From: Dorea longicatena
GTDB lineage: Bacteria > Bacillota > Clostridia > Lachnospirales > Lachnospiraceae
Direction of reading: 5' to 3'
DNA length: 64,000 bases
Assembly (NCBI RefSeq): GCF_024168045.1
Contig: NZ_CP100126.1
Coordinates: forward strand, 79,501-143,500
In this document: in pieces, positions 16,858 to 25,663 of the stretch
How positions within the stretch are numbered: position 1 is the stretch's first letter
Layout: the number at the start of each line of letters is the position of its first letter
Notes under the pieces: generated by a model
Database searches by the model: none
What the model was told of the DNA's origin: nothing
What the model saw: the letters and a program-made list of their open reading frames with translations, nothing else
Position numbers and translations under genes: made by a program

Positions 16858-18288
16858 ATGAGTAAAAAATATTTGATGGGTATTGATGAAGGATCACAGA
16901 GCGCAAAGATTACGATCTTTGATATAGTCGGAAATATTGTATGTGAGGCAAGAGAGCCGCTCCGCCCATACGACCTTCCAAAACCGGGATATGTAGAACA
17001 TCCGGATGATGACTGGTGGGATGCAATCTGTAAAGCGTCCAAAAAGTGTATGGATAAATTTGAAGGAGATCCAAAAGACATCCTTGGAATCGGACTTTGT
17101 ACGATCCGTTGCTGCAGAGCATATCTGAAAGAAGATGGAACACTTGCACAGCCGGCGTTGAGTTGGATGGATATCCGTGTATCACAGCCATATGAGCATG
17201 TGAATCCAGATGTAAAATATATCGTAGCTTCTTCTGGATATATCACACACAGATTAACCGGAGAGCGTAAAGATACAGTTGCCAACTATGAATATGGATG
17301 GCCTGTAGATGTAGATAAATGGCAGTGGTCAGATGATCCGGAAGCATACAAGGCAACAGGAATGCCAAGAGAGATGCTCTTCGATCTGGTAATGCCAGGA
17401 GATGTTTTGGGATATGTAACAGAAGAGGCTGCCGAAGCAACAGGTCTTCCACGGGGAGTTCCGGTTGTTGCAACATCGAATGATAAAGCTGTTGAAGGTC
17501 TCGGAACCGGATGCATGGGTGATAAAACAGCATGCATTTCACTTGGAACTTACACAACTGCTATGATGGAAGGGAAAGAGAATTTAAAAGGCACATCTTA
17601 TGCATGGCCGAAATTCTCTTGTGTACCGAATAAATATTTCTACGACAGCAACGGAATCCGCAGAGGTATGTGGACAGTAAGCTGGTTCAGAGATGTACTT
17701 GGTGACAGCTACATTCAGATGGCAAAAGAAAAAGGAATGTCTGCAGAAGAACTCCTGAGCGAGGAAGCTGAAAAAGTTCCTGCAGGAAGTGATGGACTGA
17801 TGACAGTTCTTGACTGGCTGGCGCCTGTAGATGCCCGCTATAAGAAAGGTATTATGATCGGATTCGATGGAAGACATACCAGAGGACATATTTATCGTTC
17901 TATCCTGGAAGCTGTTGCGATGACGATCAAGGGACATACAGAAGACATGGTTAATGAAGTCGGCGTGACTCTGGATAAGATTATTATCACAGGCGGTGGA
18001 TCTAACAGTGATCTGTTTATGCAGATTTTTGCTGATGTATTCAATCTTCCGGCAGTAAGAAATGTGGTTAACGGAGCAGCCGGACTTGGCTCTGCGATCT
18101 GTGCGGCAGTTGCTACAGATGTGTACGGAAGTTTCGAAGAAGCAGTAGAAGGAATGGTTAAGATTCAGGATACATTTGTTCCAAATCCGGAAAATGTAGA
18201 ACTGTATAAGAAGATGATTCCTATTTATAAAGATATTACTGTACATACAGATGAAGTATTGAAGAAGACATACGAATTATTTGAATAG
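16858..18288 (+). CDS. FGGY-family carbohydrate kinase
   Basis: A 476-residue kinase of the xylulokinase/ribulokinase/glycerol-kinase family. The N-terminal phosphate-binding segment is MGIDEGSQSAKITIFD, a central SLGTYTTAMM block is present, and the second ATPase domain has KIIITGGGSNSDLFMQIFAD and NGAAGLGSAICAAV. It phosphorylates a polyol or ketose; the exact sugar cannot be read from sequence. It sits between an SDR dehydrogenase and SurE and follows an antitermination leader, so its product is a plausible effector for the GlpP-type protein. Confidence 0.88.
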   Translation: MSKKYLMGIDEGSQSAKITIFDIVGNIVCEAREPLRPYDLPKPGYVEHPDDDWWDAICKASKKCMDKFEGDPKDILGIGLCTIRCCRAYLKEDGTLAQPALSWMDIRVSQPYEHVNPDVKYIVASSGYITHRLTGERKDTVANYEYGWPVDVDKWQWSDDPEAYKATGMPREMLFDLVMPGDVLGYVTEEAAEATGLPRGVPVVATSNDKAVEGLGTGCMGDKTACISLGTYTTAMMEGKENLKGTSYAWPKFSCVPNKYFYDSNGIRRGMWTVSWFRDVLGDSYIQMAKEKGMSAEELLSEEAEKVPAGSDGLMTVLDWLAPVDARYKKGIMIGFDGRHTRGHIYRSILEAVAMTIKGHTEDMVNEVGVTLDKIIITGGGSNSDLFMQIFADVFNLPAVRNVVNGAAGLGSAICAAVATDVYGSFEEAVEGMVKIQDTFVPNPENVELYKKMIPIYKDITVHTDEVLKKTYELFE

Positions 18289-18316
18289 TATAGAATTCAG
18301 AAAGATATAGGTGATT

Positions 18317-19171
18317 ATGAAGAACAGACCACTCATTTTGGTTACAAATGATGATGGGATTCATAGTCCGGGCTTGTATGCGGCAGCGCAGGCTGCTGCG
18401 AAGATAGGAGATGTGTTAATTGCAGCGCCTCATACCCAGCAGACTGGGATGGGGCGCTCTTTTCCTAGATGTCCGGATGACGGAATCATAGAGGAAATTG
18501 ATGTACAGGAAAGAATGCGAGAGGAATTCTGGTATGAGGAAATGTATGATGGAGAAATTCGGGCGTATGCAGTGCATGGAAGTCCAGCACGTGCGGTGGC
18601 GCATGGTGTATTAGAACTTGCGGACAGGAAACCGGATCTCTGTGTCAGCGGGATTAATTATGGAGAGAATCTTGGGACTTGCCTGACTTGTAGTGGGACG
18701 ATGGGAGCACTTTTTGAGGCGTCAAGTTATGGAATCCCAGGGATAGCAGTGTCTGTTGAAGCTGACCTTTCCAGACAGCATTCCGAAGACTTTGGAAAGA
18801 GAGACTGGAGTGCAGCACAGAGTATTTTGGAGAGGTACATTCGTCAGGTTCTGGAGAAAGGAATGTCAGGAAAAAGTAATTCGGATGAAACAACGATAGT
18901 GACAGCAGATGCATGGAATATTAATGTGCCGAATGGACTGCAGTTTCCGTATCCAGAACGAAGAACGGTATTAAGTCGACAGAATTATTTCTATTTTGTA
19001 AAGCCTGAGAAGAGGAATCGTAGTCAGCCATACCGGCTGAAGAGTGAGAAAATCGTGAATATAGAAAGCCTGGAAAGAGACAGCGATATCTATGCGGTCT
19101 ATGTAGAACGGGTGGCATCAGTGACGTTGTTGAACTTTGATATAACGGCCAGACCGCGGAAGATGTATTGA
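18317..19171 (+). CDS. surE: SurE-type 5'/3'-nucleotidase or acid phosphatase
   Basis: A 284-residue SurE protein: LVTNDDGIHSPG N-terminus with the DD metal site, the VHGSPARAVAHGV motif and VSGINYGENLG. It is slightly longer than the 250-residue norm. SurE dephosphorylates nucleotides and sometimes other phosphoesters. I choose ATG 18317 because AGGTG stands just before it; an in-frame GTG at 18311 is less likely. As the third gene of the SDR-kinase unit it gives the island a second phosphatase besides DUF89. Confidence 0.87.
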   Translation: MKNRPLILVTNDDGIHSPGLYAAAQAAAKIGDVLIAAPHTQQTGMGRSFPRCPDDGIIEEIDVQERMREEFWYEEMYDGEIRAYAVHGSPARAVAHGVLELADRKPDLCVSGINYGENLGTCLTCSGTMGALFEASSYGIPGIAVSVEADLSRQHSEDFGKRDWSAAQSILERYIRQVLEKGMSGKSNSDETTIVTADAWNINVPNGLQFPYPERRTVLSRQNYFYFVKPEKRNRSQPYRLKSEKIVNIESLERDSDIYAVYVERVASVTLLNFDITARPRKMY

Positions 19172-19216
19172 TAATAAATATGTGTAATTTTCGCAAAAAA
19201 TTGTGAAAACACTTTC

Positions 19217-19245
19217 TTGACAAAACATACCTCATGGATTAAAAT
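19217..19245 (+). promoter_or_regulatory. Promoter of proS
   Basis: TTGACA (19217-19222) and TAAAAT (19240-19245), spacer 17, immediately before the T-box leader. Confidence 0.6.
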
Positions 19246-19251
19246 AATTGA

Positions 19252-19504
19252 CAATTCAACATTTTTTATGGCGATGAAGGGAATTAGTACATGGGAATCC
19301 AGCTGCAGAGAGGATATCATATGGTGTGAGATATCTGCTGTTCATCACATGGAACCGGTCCTGGAGCCACTGTATGAAAGTGCAGCGTGTCAGCCGGCGT
19401 TAACGGCCAATGAAGAGAGCTGCGAAAGGGTCGCAGTTAACTAGGGTGGTACCGCCGAGCTTTTCGGTCCCTTTTTCGGGGAGTCGAAAGGCCCGGCGTT
19501 TTTT
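19252..19504 (+). promoter_or_regulatory. T-box leader controlling proS
   Basis: The conserved T-box sequence AGGGTGGTACCGCC is at 19443-19456, followed by a GC-rich terminator hairpin (arms from 19453) ending in a six-T run at 19499-19504. The stem I GATGAAGGGAA-like start lies near 19274. Uncharged tRNA-Pro should stabilise the antiterminator and let proS be transcribed. I could not fix the proline specifier codon by eye; the downstream gene makes proline the expected amino acid. Confidence 0.85.
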
Positions 19505-19582
19505 GTGCCAGGTTGCGGAACTCCCGGCAAAAAAATAACGTGGAATAAGGATTCCACCAAAATTGAAAAGGAGAAGAGAAAC

Positions 19583-21022
19583 ATGGCAAAGGAAAAATTA
19601 GTCAAAAACATTACATCTCGTGACGAAGATTTCGCACAGTGGTACACAGACGTTGTACGTGAAGCAAATCTTTGTGATTATTCAAGCGTAAAAGGATGCA
19701 TGAACTACTTACCGAATGGTTATGCGATCTGGGAACTGATCCAGTCAGATCTGGACAGACGTTTTAAAGAAACAGGAGTTGAGAATGTATACCTGCCAGT
19801 ACTGATTCCGGAATCACTTCTGGAAAAAGAAGCTGATCACGTAGAAGGATTCGCACCGGAAGTTGCATGGGTAACACATGGTGGAATGGAAAGACTGCAG
19901 GAAAGATTATGCGTACGCCCTACATCAGAGACATTGTTCTGTGACCTCTGGGCAAAGACTGTAAAATCATACAGAGATCTTCCAAAGGTATGGAACCAGT
20001 GGAACTCCGTTCTCCGTTGGGAGAAGACAACAAGACCATTCCTCCGTTCAAGAGAATTCTTATGGCAGGAAGGTCACACACTTCATGCAACATATGAAGA
20101 AGCTGAAGAAAGAACAATCCAGATGTGGGAAGTTTATAAGGATTGCTATAAAGAGACAATGGCTATCCCATTCGTAGCAGGAAGAAAGGCAGAACACGAG
20201 AAATTCGCCGGAGCAGAAGACACATACACGATCGAAGCACTGATGCATGACGGAAAAGCACTTCAGTCTGCGACAAGCCATTTCTTCGGAAACGGATTCC
20301 CGGATGCATTCGGAATCAAATATGTAGATAAGAACAATGAACTGCACAGTGCGTATGAGACATCATGGGGATGGTCAACAAGAAGTATCGGAGCCCTGAT
20401 CATGGTTCACGGCGACGATGACGGACTGGTACTGCCACCACACGTAGCACCGGTTGAATGTAGAATCATTCCAATCGCCCAGCACAAAGAAGGTGTACTT
20501 GACAGATCTTATGCACTGCTTGACGAACTGAAAAAAGCAGGATACAGAGTGAAGATCGATGATTCTGATAAGAGTACAGGATGGAAATTCTCTGAGCAGG
20601 AGATCCTTGGTATCCCAACACGTATCGAGATCGGACCAAAGGATATCGAGAAGAACCAGGTTGTTGTGGTACGTCGTGACAACCGTGAGAAGATCGTTGT
20701 ATCTCTCGATGAGATTGCAGTAAAACTGCGCGAGATCTTAGAGCAGGAACAGCAGGATATGTACAACAGAGCAGAAGAATTCCTGAACAGTCATATCGAT
20801 ACAGCTACAACAATGGATGAGATGGTTGAGAAGTTCAAAGCCAATCGCGGATTCGTAAAAGCATGCTGGTGTGGAGATCCGGAATGTGAAGGAGAAGTAA
20901 AATACAGCACAGGCGGAGCTGCTACAAGATGTCTGATCGAAGATGAAGAATTCATTTCCGATAAATGTATTTATTGCGGAAAACCTGCGAAACACATGGC
21001 TTACTGGGGTAAATCATATTAA
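19583..21022 (+). CDS. proS: Prolyl-tRNA synthetase, archaeal/eukaryote-like type
   Basis: Charges tRNA-Pro. The 479-residue enzyme is the short form without the bacterial editing insertion. Class II motif 2 is in WNSVLRWEKTTRPFLRSREFLWQEGH and motif 3 in SIGALIMVHGDDDGLVLPP. The C-terminal zinc-type domain CWCGDPECEG...CIYCGKPA ends in the usual Tyr. Start ATG 19583 has an AAAGGAG RBS; upstream in-frame codons fall in the leader. It is regulated by the T-box before it. Confidence 0.95.
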   Translation: MAKEKLVKNITSRDEDFAQWYTDVVREANLCDYSSVKGCMNYLPNGYAIWELIQSDLDRRFKETGVENVYLPVLIPESLLEKEADHVEGFAPEVAWVTHGGMERLQERLCVRPTSETLFCDLWAKTVKSYRDLPKVWNQWNSVLRWEKTTRPFLRSREFLWQEGHTLHATYEEAEERTIQMWEVYKDCYKETMAIPFVAGRKAEHEKFAGAEDTYTIEALMHDGKALQSATSHFFGNGFPDAFGIKYVDKNNELHSAYETSWGWSTRSIGALIMVHGDDDGLVLPPHVAPVECRIIPIAQHKEGVLDRSYALLDELKKAGYRVKIDDSDKSTGWKFSEQEILGIPTRIEIGPKDIEKNQVVVVRRDNREKIVVSLDEIAVKLREILEQEQQDMYNRAEEFLNSHIDTATTMDEMVEKFKANRGFVKACWCGDPECEGEVKYSTGGAATRCLIEDEEFISDKCIYCGKPAKHMAYWGKSY

Positions 21023-21044
21023 GAATAAACGGATTATAAAGATG

Positions 21045-21070
21045 GACGGTGGATTAAAAAATCCACCGTC
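21045..21070 (+). terminator. Terminator after proS
   Basis: GACGGTGGAT (21045-21054) pairs with ATCCACCGTC (21061-21070) around a short A-rich loop, followed by TATTTTC. Confidence 0.7.
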
Positions 21071-21148
21071 TATTTTCATCCACAGACACAGGCAAAAATA
21101 TGGTATGATATAGAATGTTGATAACGTGGATAAACGGAGGAAATATTT

Positions 21149-22492
21149 GTGAATAACTTTAATATAAAATTACCGGATGATGTACAGTTTATCATTCATA
21201 CCTTACAGTTGCATGGATTTGAAGCATATGCAGTCGGAGGATGTGTCAGAGATTCCATCCTTGGCAGAGAACCGGGCGACTGGGATATTACAACATCGGC
21301 GATGCCGGAAGAGACAAAGGCATTATTCGACAAAACATTTGATACCGGAATTGAACATGGGACGATAACTGTACTTCTGAATCATGAGGGTTACGAAGTT
21401 ACGACGTACAGAATCGATGGAAAATATGAGGACAGCAGACATCCGAAAGAAGTGACATTTACAAGGAATCTGAAGGAAGACCTGCTCAGACGAGACTTTA
21501 CGATCAATGCTATGGCATACAATGACAAGGATGGGATCGTAGATATCTTTGGAGGAATGCAGGATCTGGAAAAGCATATGATCCGCTGTGTGGGAAATGC
21601 CAGGGAACGTTTCTCGGAAGATGCACTCCGGATTTTAAGAGGCGTCAGATTTGCGGCACAGCTTGGATTTGAGATTGATGAGGAGACGAAAGAAGGAATG
21701 AAGCTTCTTGCGCCGACACTGGAAAATATCAGTGCGGAGAGGATACAGGTAGAGCTGGTGAAGATGCTGACATCTGACCGGCCGGAACTGATAAGAACTG
21801 CCTATGAACTTGGAATTACGAAGATATTTTTGCCGGAATTTGACCGGATGATGGAGACAGAGCAGGAGACACCGCATCATATGTATACCGTCGGGGAACA
21901 TACCATTCATGCGATGATGAATGTCCGCAATGATAAGATCTTAAGATTGACAATGTTACTGCATGATACAGGAAAACCGGAATACAAAACTATGGATGAA
22001 GACGGCGTTGCGCATTTTAAAATGCATGCATTGGGAAGTGAGCGCATTGCGAAAGAAGTACTCCGGAGATTAAAATTCGATAATGATACGCTGCATAAGG
22101 TTACAAGACTTGTGCTGAATCATGATTACCGCATGCCGGCCGTGCCGAAGAATGTCAGAAGAGCAATGAATAAGATCGGCGAAGATATTTTCCCATATTA
22201 TATGGAAGTCAGAAGAGCAGATGTTCTGGCGCAAAGTGAGTACCGGAGGGCAGAAAAATTAAAAAATCTGGATGAAGTAGAACAGACATATGCAGAGATT
22301 ATAGAAAAAGGGCAGTGTGTATCGTTAAAAGAATTAGCTGTGACCGGCAGAGATCTGATCCGGGCAGGAATGAAGCCGGGAAAAGAGATCGGGGAAAAGT
22401 TAAACGAATTATTGAACCTTGTGATCGAGAATCCGGAAATGAATACGAGAGAGACGCTGTTGAATTATATTTCCACGGATAAAGAAGTATAA
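21149..22492 (+). CDS. cca: CCA tRNA nucleotidyltransferase
   Basis: Adds or repairs the 3' CCA end of tRNAs; this matters here because the tRNA-Asn gene at 55624 encodes no CCA. The 447-residue class II enzyme has VGGCVRDSILGREPGDWDIT with the catalytic DxD, the RRDFTINAMAY motif, the polymerase head region and a C-terminal HD domain (LLHDTGKP, HD near residue 270). It starts at GTG 21149 with a CGGAGG RBS eight bases upstream. Confidence 0.94.
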   Translation: MNNFNIKLPDDVQFIIHTLQLHGFEAYAVGGCVRDSILGREPGDWDITTSAMPEETKALFDKTFDTGIEHGTITVLLNHEGYEVTTYRIDGKYEDSRHPKEVTFTRNLKEDLLRRDFTINAMAYNDKDGIVDIFGGMQDLEKHMIRCVGNARERFSEDALRILRGVRFAAQLGFEIDEETKEGMKLLAPTLENISAERIQVELVKMLTSDRPELIRTAYELGITKIFLPEFDRMMETEQETPHHMYTVGEHTIHAMMNVRNDKILRLTMLLHDTGKPEYKTMDEDGVAHFKMHALGSERIAKEVLRRLKFDNDTLHKVTRLVLNHDYRMPAVPKNVRRAMNKIGEDIFPYYMEVRRADVLAQSEYRRAEKLKNLDEVEQTYAEIIEKGQCVSLKELAVTGRDLIRAGMKPGKEIGEKLNELLNLVIENPEMNTRETLLNYISTDKEV

Positions 22493-22565
22493 CAGCAGTG
22501 AATATTTTTTATATTTCCCACATACATTTAAAAAGAATATCAAGTGTAAAGCGCGGGGAATATAA

Positions 22566-23552
22566 ATGCAGGAATTTGAACAAAAAATACTGGAACAATA
22601 TGATATAGAAGTAAACAGCACCCGTAAAGTCAGAGGTGCTGTTTTATGCGAAACGAACAAAGGGGTATTCCTTTTGAAGGAAGTTACAACATCCGAAAAA
22701 AGAATCCCTGCGTTATGCGAACTTTATACCTGGCTTTATGAACAAGGAGAGCATCAGATCGATTATATGATAGCGAACCGGAACGGTGAATATATCTCTT
22801 CGTTGGATAATGGTGACCGGTATATGCTGAAAAAATGGTATGCAGGCCGTGAATGCGACATAAAAAAGACCAGGGAAATATTAGAAGCGGCCGGGAATCT
22901 GGCGAAATTACATACTGTTATGAGGCATGAACTGGAGTATGGGATTACAGAAGGGATTAAGACCGGTGAAAAATACAGACGGCATAACCGGGAGTTAAAA
23001 AAAGTACGGCAGTTTGTCAGAAAAGCTGTCCCGAAAGGGGAATTTGAATTTGCATTTTTGCAGCAGTTTGAACTGATGTATCAGTGGGCAGAAGCAGCGG
23101 TATGCGAACTGGAACAGTCGGATTATGAACAATTGTATCAGGAAGAGATGAACCGTTCCGGTATGACGCACGGAGAGTATAATTACCATAATATCATCAT
23201 GACAAGAGAAGGAATCGCGACAATGAATTTTGAAAAATTCCATCGGGATATCCAGGTAGAGGATCTGTACTATTTTCTCAGAAAAGTAATGGAGAAAAGC
23301 GGGTGGAAGCTCCGGCTCGGAGATGGCATGCTGAATGCGTATTCTGCAATCCACCCACTTACCAGAAGCGAAACAGAATATTTGAAAATCCGTCTGATTT
23401 ATCCGGAAAAGTTCTGGAAAATTGCAAATTCATACTATTGCATGAATAAAGCGTGGATATCGGTAAAAAATACAGAGAAACTAAAGACTGCAATAAAGCA
23501 GACAGAAGAGAAAAAAATGTTTTTAAAAGAGCTGTTTGGATTTGAACTCTGA
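22566..23552 (+). CDS. CotS-family spore coat kinase-like protein
   Basis: A 328-residue protein of the aminoglycoside-phosphotransferase/choline-kinase fold used by CotS, CotI and YsxE spore coat proteins. It shows GVFLLKEVTTSEKRI, YMLKKWYAGRECD, the catalytic-loop-like MTHGEYNYHNIIM and the MNFEKFHRDIQVEDLYYFLRK segment. The usual HGD and DxD kinase residues are altered (HGEYNYHN), as in many coat proteins. It probably functions in spore coat assembly. A GCGGGGAATATAA RBS region precedes the ATG. Confidence 0.8.
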   Translation: MQEFEQKILEQYDIEVNSTRKVRGAVLCETNKGVFLLKEVTTSEKRIPALCELYTWLYEQGEHQIDYMIANRNGEYISSLDNGDRYMLKKWYAGRECDIKKTREILEAAGNLAKLHTVMRHELEYGITEGIKTGEKYRRHNRELKKVRQFVRKAVPKGEFEFAFLQQFELMYQWAEAAVCELEQSDYEQLYQEEMNRSGMTHGEYNYHNIIMTREGIATMNFEKFHRDIQVEDLYYFLRKVMEKSGWKLRLGDGMLNAYSAIHPLTRSETEYLKIRLIYPEKFWKIANSYYCMNKAWISVKNTEKLKTAIKQTEEKKMFLKELFGFEL

Positions 23553-23608
23553 GGGCACCTGAAAATGCCGGAAAACCTTGAAAATACAGGGAAAACAGGG
23601 GATTTACC

Positions 23609-23637
23609 TTGACATTCCGTATGAAAACAGGTATAAC
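23609..23637 (+). promoter_or_regulatory. Promoter of hup
   Basis: TTGACA (23609-23614) and TATAAC (23632-23637), spacer 17, about 100 bases before the HU gene. Confidence 0.65.
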
Positions 23638-23738
23638 AGTACATAAAGGCATGTCATATGACGGGGTATGGACAGTGACTTTGTATAAAAAGAATCGAAA
23701 TTGTGAATTCTAAATGTAAATAAGAGGAGGATATATCC

Positions 23739-24014
23739 ATGAACAAAACAGAACTGATCGCAGCAATCGCTGACCAGGCAGAATTATCAAAGAAAGATTC
23801 CGAGAAAGCTTTAAAAGCATTCGTTGATGTTGTAACAGATGAATTAAAGAAAGAGCATAAAGTACAGGTTGTTGGATTTGGTACTTTTGAAGTAAGCATG
23901 AGAGCTGAGAGAGAAGGAAGAAATCCTCAGACAGGCGAGACTATGAAGATTGCAGCTTGCAAAGCACCAAAGTTCAAAGCTGGTAAAGCATTAAAAGATG
24001 CTATCAACGAGTAG
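23739..24014 (+). CDS. hup: HU family DNA-binding protein
   Basis: A 91-residue nucleoid protein, MNKTELIAAIADQAELSKKD at the start, with the DNA-intercalating arm REGRNPQTGETMKIAA that contains the RNP signature, and a C-terminal FKAGKALKDAIN. It bends and compacts DNA. Monocistronic: promoter at 23609, terminator at 24050. Confidence 0.96.
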   Translation: MNKTELIAAIADQAELSKKDSEKALKAFVDVVTDELKKEHKVQVVGFGTFEVSMRAEREGRNPQTGETMKIAACKAPKFKAGKALKDAINE

Positions 24015-24049
24015 TCTGAATTTGTAATATTTATCCGAAAGGATTTATG

Positions 24050-24081
24050 CCGGAGAGTGTCCTGATACTCTTCGGTTTTTT
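24050..24081 (+). terminator. Terminator after hup
   Basis: CCGGAGAGT (24050-24058) pairs with ACTCTTCGG (24067-24075), then six T. Confidence 0.8.
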
Positions 24082-24137
24082 AGCATTATGCGTTCGAAAG
24101 AACCGGCTGACAGTAAAGTATACAGGAGAACAGATAG

Positions 24138-24377
24138 ATGAGATTAGACAAATTTTTAAAAGTATCCAGATTGATCAAACGCCGGACGGTTGCGAATGAA
24201 GCCTGCGATGCCGGCCGTGTACTGGTAAATGATAAACCGGCCAAGGCGTCTGTAAAAGTAAAACCAGGAGATATCATAGAGATCCAGTTCGGAACAAGAA
24301 CCGTAAAAGTAGAAGTTCTTGATATTAAAGATACAACGAAAAAAGAAGAGGCAGGAGACCTTTTCAAATATTTATAA
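24138..24377 (+). CDS. rqcP: RqcP (YabO), S4-domain ribosome quality-control factor
   Basis: A 79-residue protein that is nearly all S4 RNA-binding domain: MRLDKFLKVSRLIKRRTVANEACDAGRVLVNDKPAKAS. In Bacillus, RqcP binds stalled 50S subunits with RqcH during poly-alanine tailing. Its position ahead of yabP-yabQ-divIC is the conserved Firmicute arrangement. A GGAG RBS precedes the ATG. Confidence 0.9.
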   Translation: MRLDKFLKVSRLIKRRTVANEACDAGRVLVNDKPAKASVKVKPGDIIEIQFGTRTVKVEVLDIKDTTKKEEAGDLFKYL

Positions 24378-24413
24378 ACCTTATTAATGGCCGGTGAAAA
24401 AGCGGCGGGGATC

Positions 24414-24494
24414 ATCACAACCTTTCTTGCATAATTATGTGAAAAGTCATAATTTCGATTTCCTTTTCATATGATTAGTAAGAAAGGTTGTGAT
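24414..24494 (+). repeat. Long near-perfect hairpin over the yabP translation start
   Basis: Outer arms ATCACAACCTTTCTT (24414-24428) and its exact complement (24480-24494) continue into an inner stem, 24432-24446 with 24463-24477, with a small bulge between and a 16-base loop. In all about 32 base pairs. The right arm contains the AGAAAGG RBS of yabP and a GTG codon. A transcript coming from rqcP would fold and hide these; a transcript starting at the predicted sigma-E promoter inside the element would not carry the left arm. Confidence 0.8.
24447..24475 (+). promoter_or_regulatory. Candidate sigma-E (mother-cell) promoter of yabPQ
   Basis: TCATAATT (24447-24454) and CATATGAT (24468-24475), spacer 13, resemble sigma-E -35 and -10 elements. 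yabP is a mother-cell gene in Bacillus subtilis. Confidence 0.4.
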
Positions 24495-24498
24495 AGTT

Positions 24499-24783
24499 TT
24501 GGAGACGGTAGCAGCACAGAAAAACCATAAACTGATATTGAATAACCGGAAGGCAGGACTGGTGACAGGTGTTCTGGATGTGCTGTCTTTTAATCTGAAT
24601 GAGATATTGCTGGAGACAGAGCAGGGAATGCTGATGGTGAGAGGAACGGATCTGCATGTGAACCGTGTGAATCTTGAAAAGGGAGAGATCGATCTGTCGG
24701 GAAACATTGACAGTATCTCATATTCGGATATCCATTCGACAGCAAAGCAGGCAGGAAGTCTTTTTGAAAAGTTATTCCGGTGA
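24499..24783 (+). CDS. yabP: YabP, sporulation protein
   Basis: A 94-residue protein of the YabP/YqfC family: HKLILNNRKAGLVTGVLDVLSF, then EILLETEQGMLMVRGTDLHV. It is needed with YabQ for spore cortex assembly. I choose TTG 24499 because the AGAAAGG RBS (24481-24487) would be only two bases from the in-frame GTG at 24490, and ETVAAQKNHKL fits homologues better; GTG remains possible. The stop overlaps a GTG of the yabQ frame. Confidence 0.85.
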   Translation: METVAAQKNHKLILNNRKAGLVTGVLDVLSFNLNEILLETEQGMLMVRGTDLHVNRVNLEKGEIDLSGNIDSISYSDIHSTAKQAGSLFEKLFR

Positions 24784-24839
24784 TCTGCCGGAGAACCGGG
24801 AATGTCATGAGGAATAAGGAAAATAAGGTGAAATGTAAG

Positions 24840-25190
24840 ATGGGGATAGGAAAAGAACTGTTCATATTTCTGCTGGCGATCCTGGCCGGAGCAATCGTAC
24901 GTCTTGCATACCGTTGTATCAGCTGCCTGCGGGAAGTGGTACACCATGCTCATTGGGTTATTGAACTGGAGGATCTGATCTATTGGATCGGAACCGCGAT
25001 TTTTTTGTTTGTGCAGATTTACTACACAAGCAGTGGTAGTGTGCGGTGGTATTTCATACTAGGTGTTGGAATCGGCGGGATCATTATGTCAGTTTTTCTT
25101 GCGATTACGGGGAAAATTTGTCGGAAAATTGTACGGCGGCATAGCAGATTTTTTACCGAAACACTTGAAAAACCCGGGGAAAAAAGATAG
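24840..25190 (+). CDS. yabQ: YabQ, spore cortex biosynthesis membrane protein
   Basis: A 116-residue protein with two or three hydrophobic segments, the first right after MGIGKELFIFLLAILAG, and the family's VIELEDLIYWIGTAIF core. YabQ sits in the outer forespore membrane and is needed for cortex formation. ATG 24840, with AAGGTG nine bases before it, gives the usual N-terminus; in-frame starts at 24780 (overlapping yabP) and 24807 would add a charged extension. Confidence 0.78.
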   Translation: MGIGKELFIFLLAILAGAIVRLAYRCISCLREVVHHAHWVIELEDLIYWIGTAIFLFVQIYYTSSGSVRWYFILGVGIGGIIMSVFLAITGKICRKIVRRHSRFFTETLEKPGEKR

Positions 25191-25252
25191 AATAAAAATA
25201 ATTAACAGGTGAGTGAAACGGCAGGGCTGCCGGCAAGGGTGAGTAAATTAAT

Positions 25253-25576
25253 ATGAATGATGTAAAGCAGAGAAACCGCAGAAGACGGCAGCGCAAGCGC
25301 TCTCAGAATCATAAGAGAAGTGTGTTGGCGATCAGCGCAGTTGTTCTTATGTTGACAGTTATGGTGTCTGCAAACAGTATGACATTAAAGGCAAAGAACA
25401 GGGAGTATCAGGCGCAGGAGACGGAATTAAAAGAGCAGATCCAGGCGGAACACGATCGGGAAAAAGAGATTAAAGAACTGGAAAAATACGTTGGAACGGA
25501 TAAATATGTAGAAGATGTAGCGAAAGAAAAGCTGGGTCTGGTACATGACAACGAGATTGTTTTTAAATCGAAATAA
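25253..25576 (+). CDS. divIC: DivIC/FtsB-like septum formation initiator
   Basis: A 107-residue bitopic protein: a basic N-terminus (KQRNRRRRQRKRSQNHKRS), one membrane helix at about 24-42, then a coiled coil (YQAQETELKEQIQAEHDREKEIKELE) and the DivIC tail YVEDVAKEKLGLVHDNEIVFK. It works in the divisome with FtsL and DivIB. It lies in the conserved yabQ-divIC-spoIIE order. Confidence 0.9.
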   Translation: MNDVKQRNRRRRQRKRSQNHKRSVLAISAVVLMLTVMVSANSMTLKAKNREYQAQETELKEQIQAEHDREKEIKELEKYVGTDKYVEDVAKEKLGLVHDNEIVFKSK

Positions 25577-25596
25577 GACTATAAAAGACGAATGAT

Positions 25597-25628
25597 AAGC
25601 TTCAGGAAGAGATTCCTGAAGCTTTTTT
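25597..25628 (+). terminator. Terminator after divIC
   Basis: AAGCTTCAGGAA (25597-25608) pairs perfectly with TTCCTGAAGCTT (25613-25624), followed by T to 25628. Its presence argues that spoIIE starts downstream of here. Confidence 0.85.
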
Positions 25629-25663
25629 CCGTCATGTATTCAGAAGAAAGGGGAACGACAAAA

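Noticed and set aside
25592..25663. Longer N-terminus for SpoIIE starting at 25592
   Set aside because: A perfect terminator hairpin with T run (25597-25628) lies within it, so this stretch belongs to the end of the divIC transcript.
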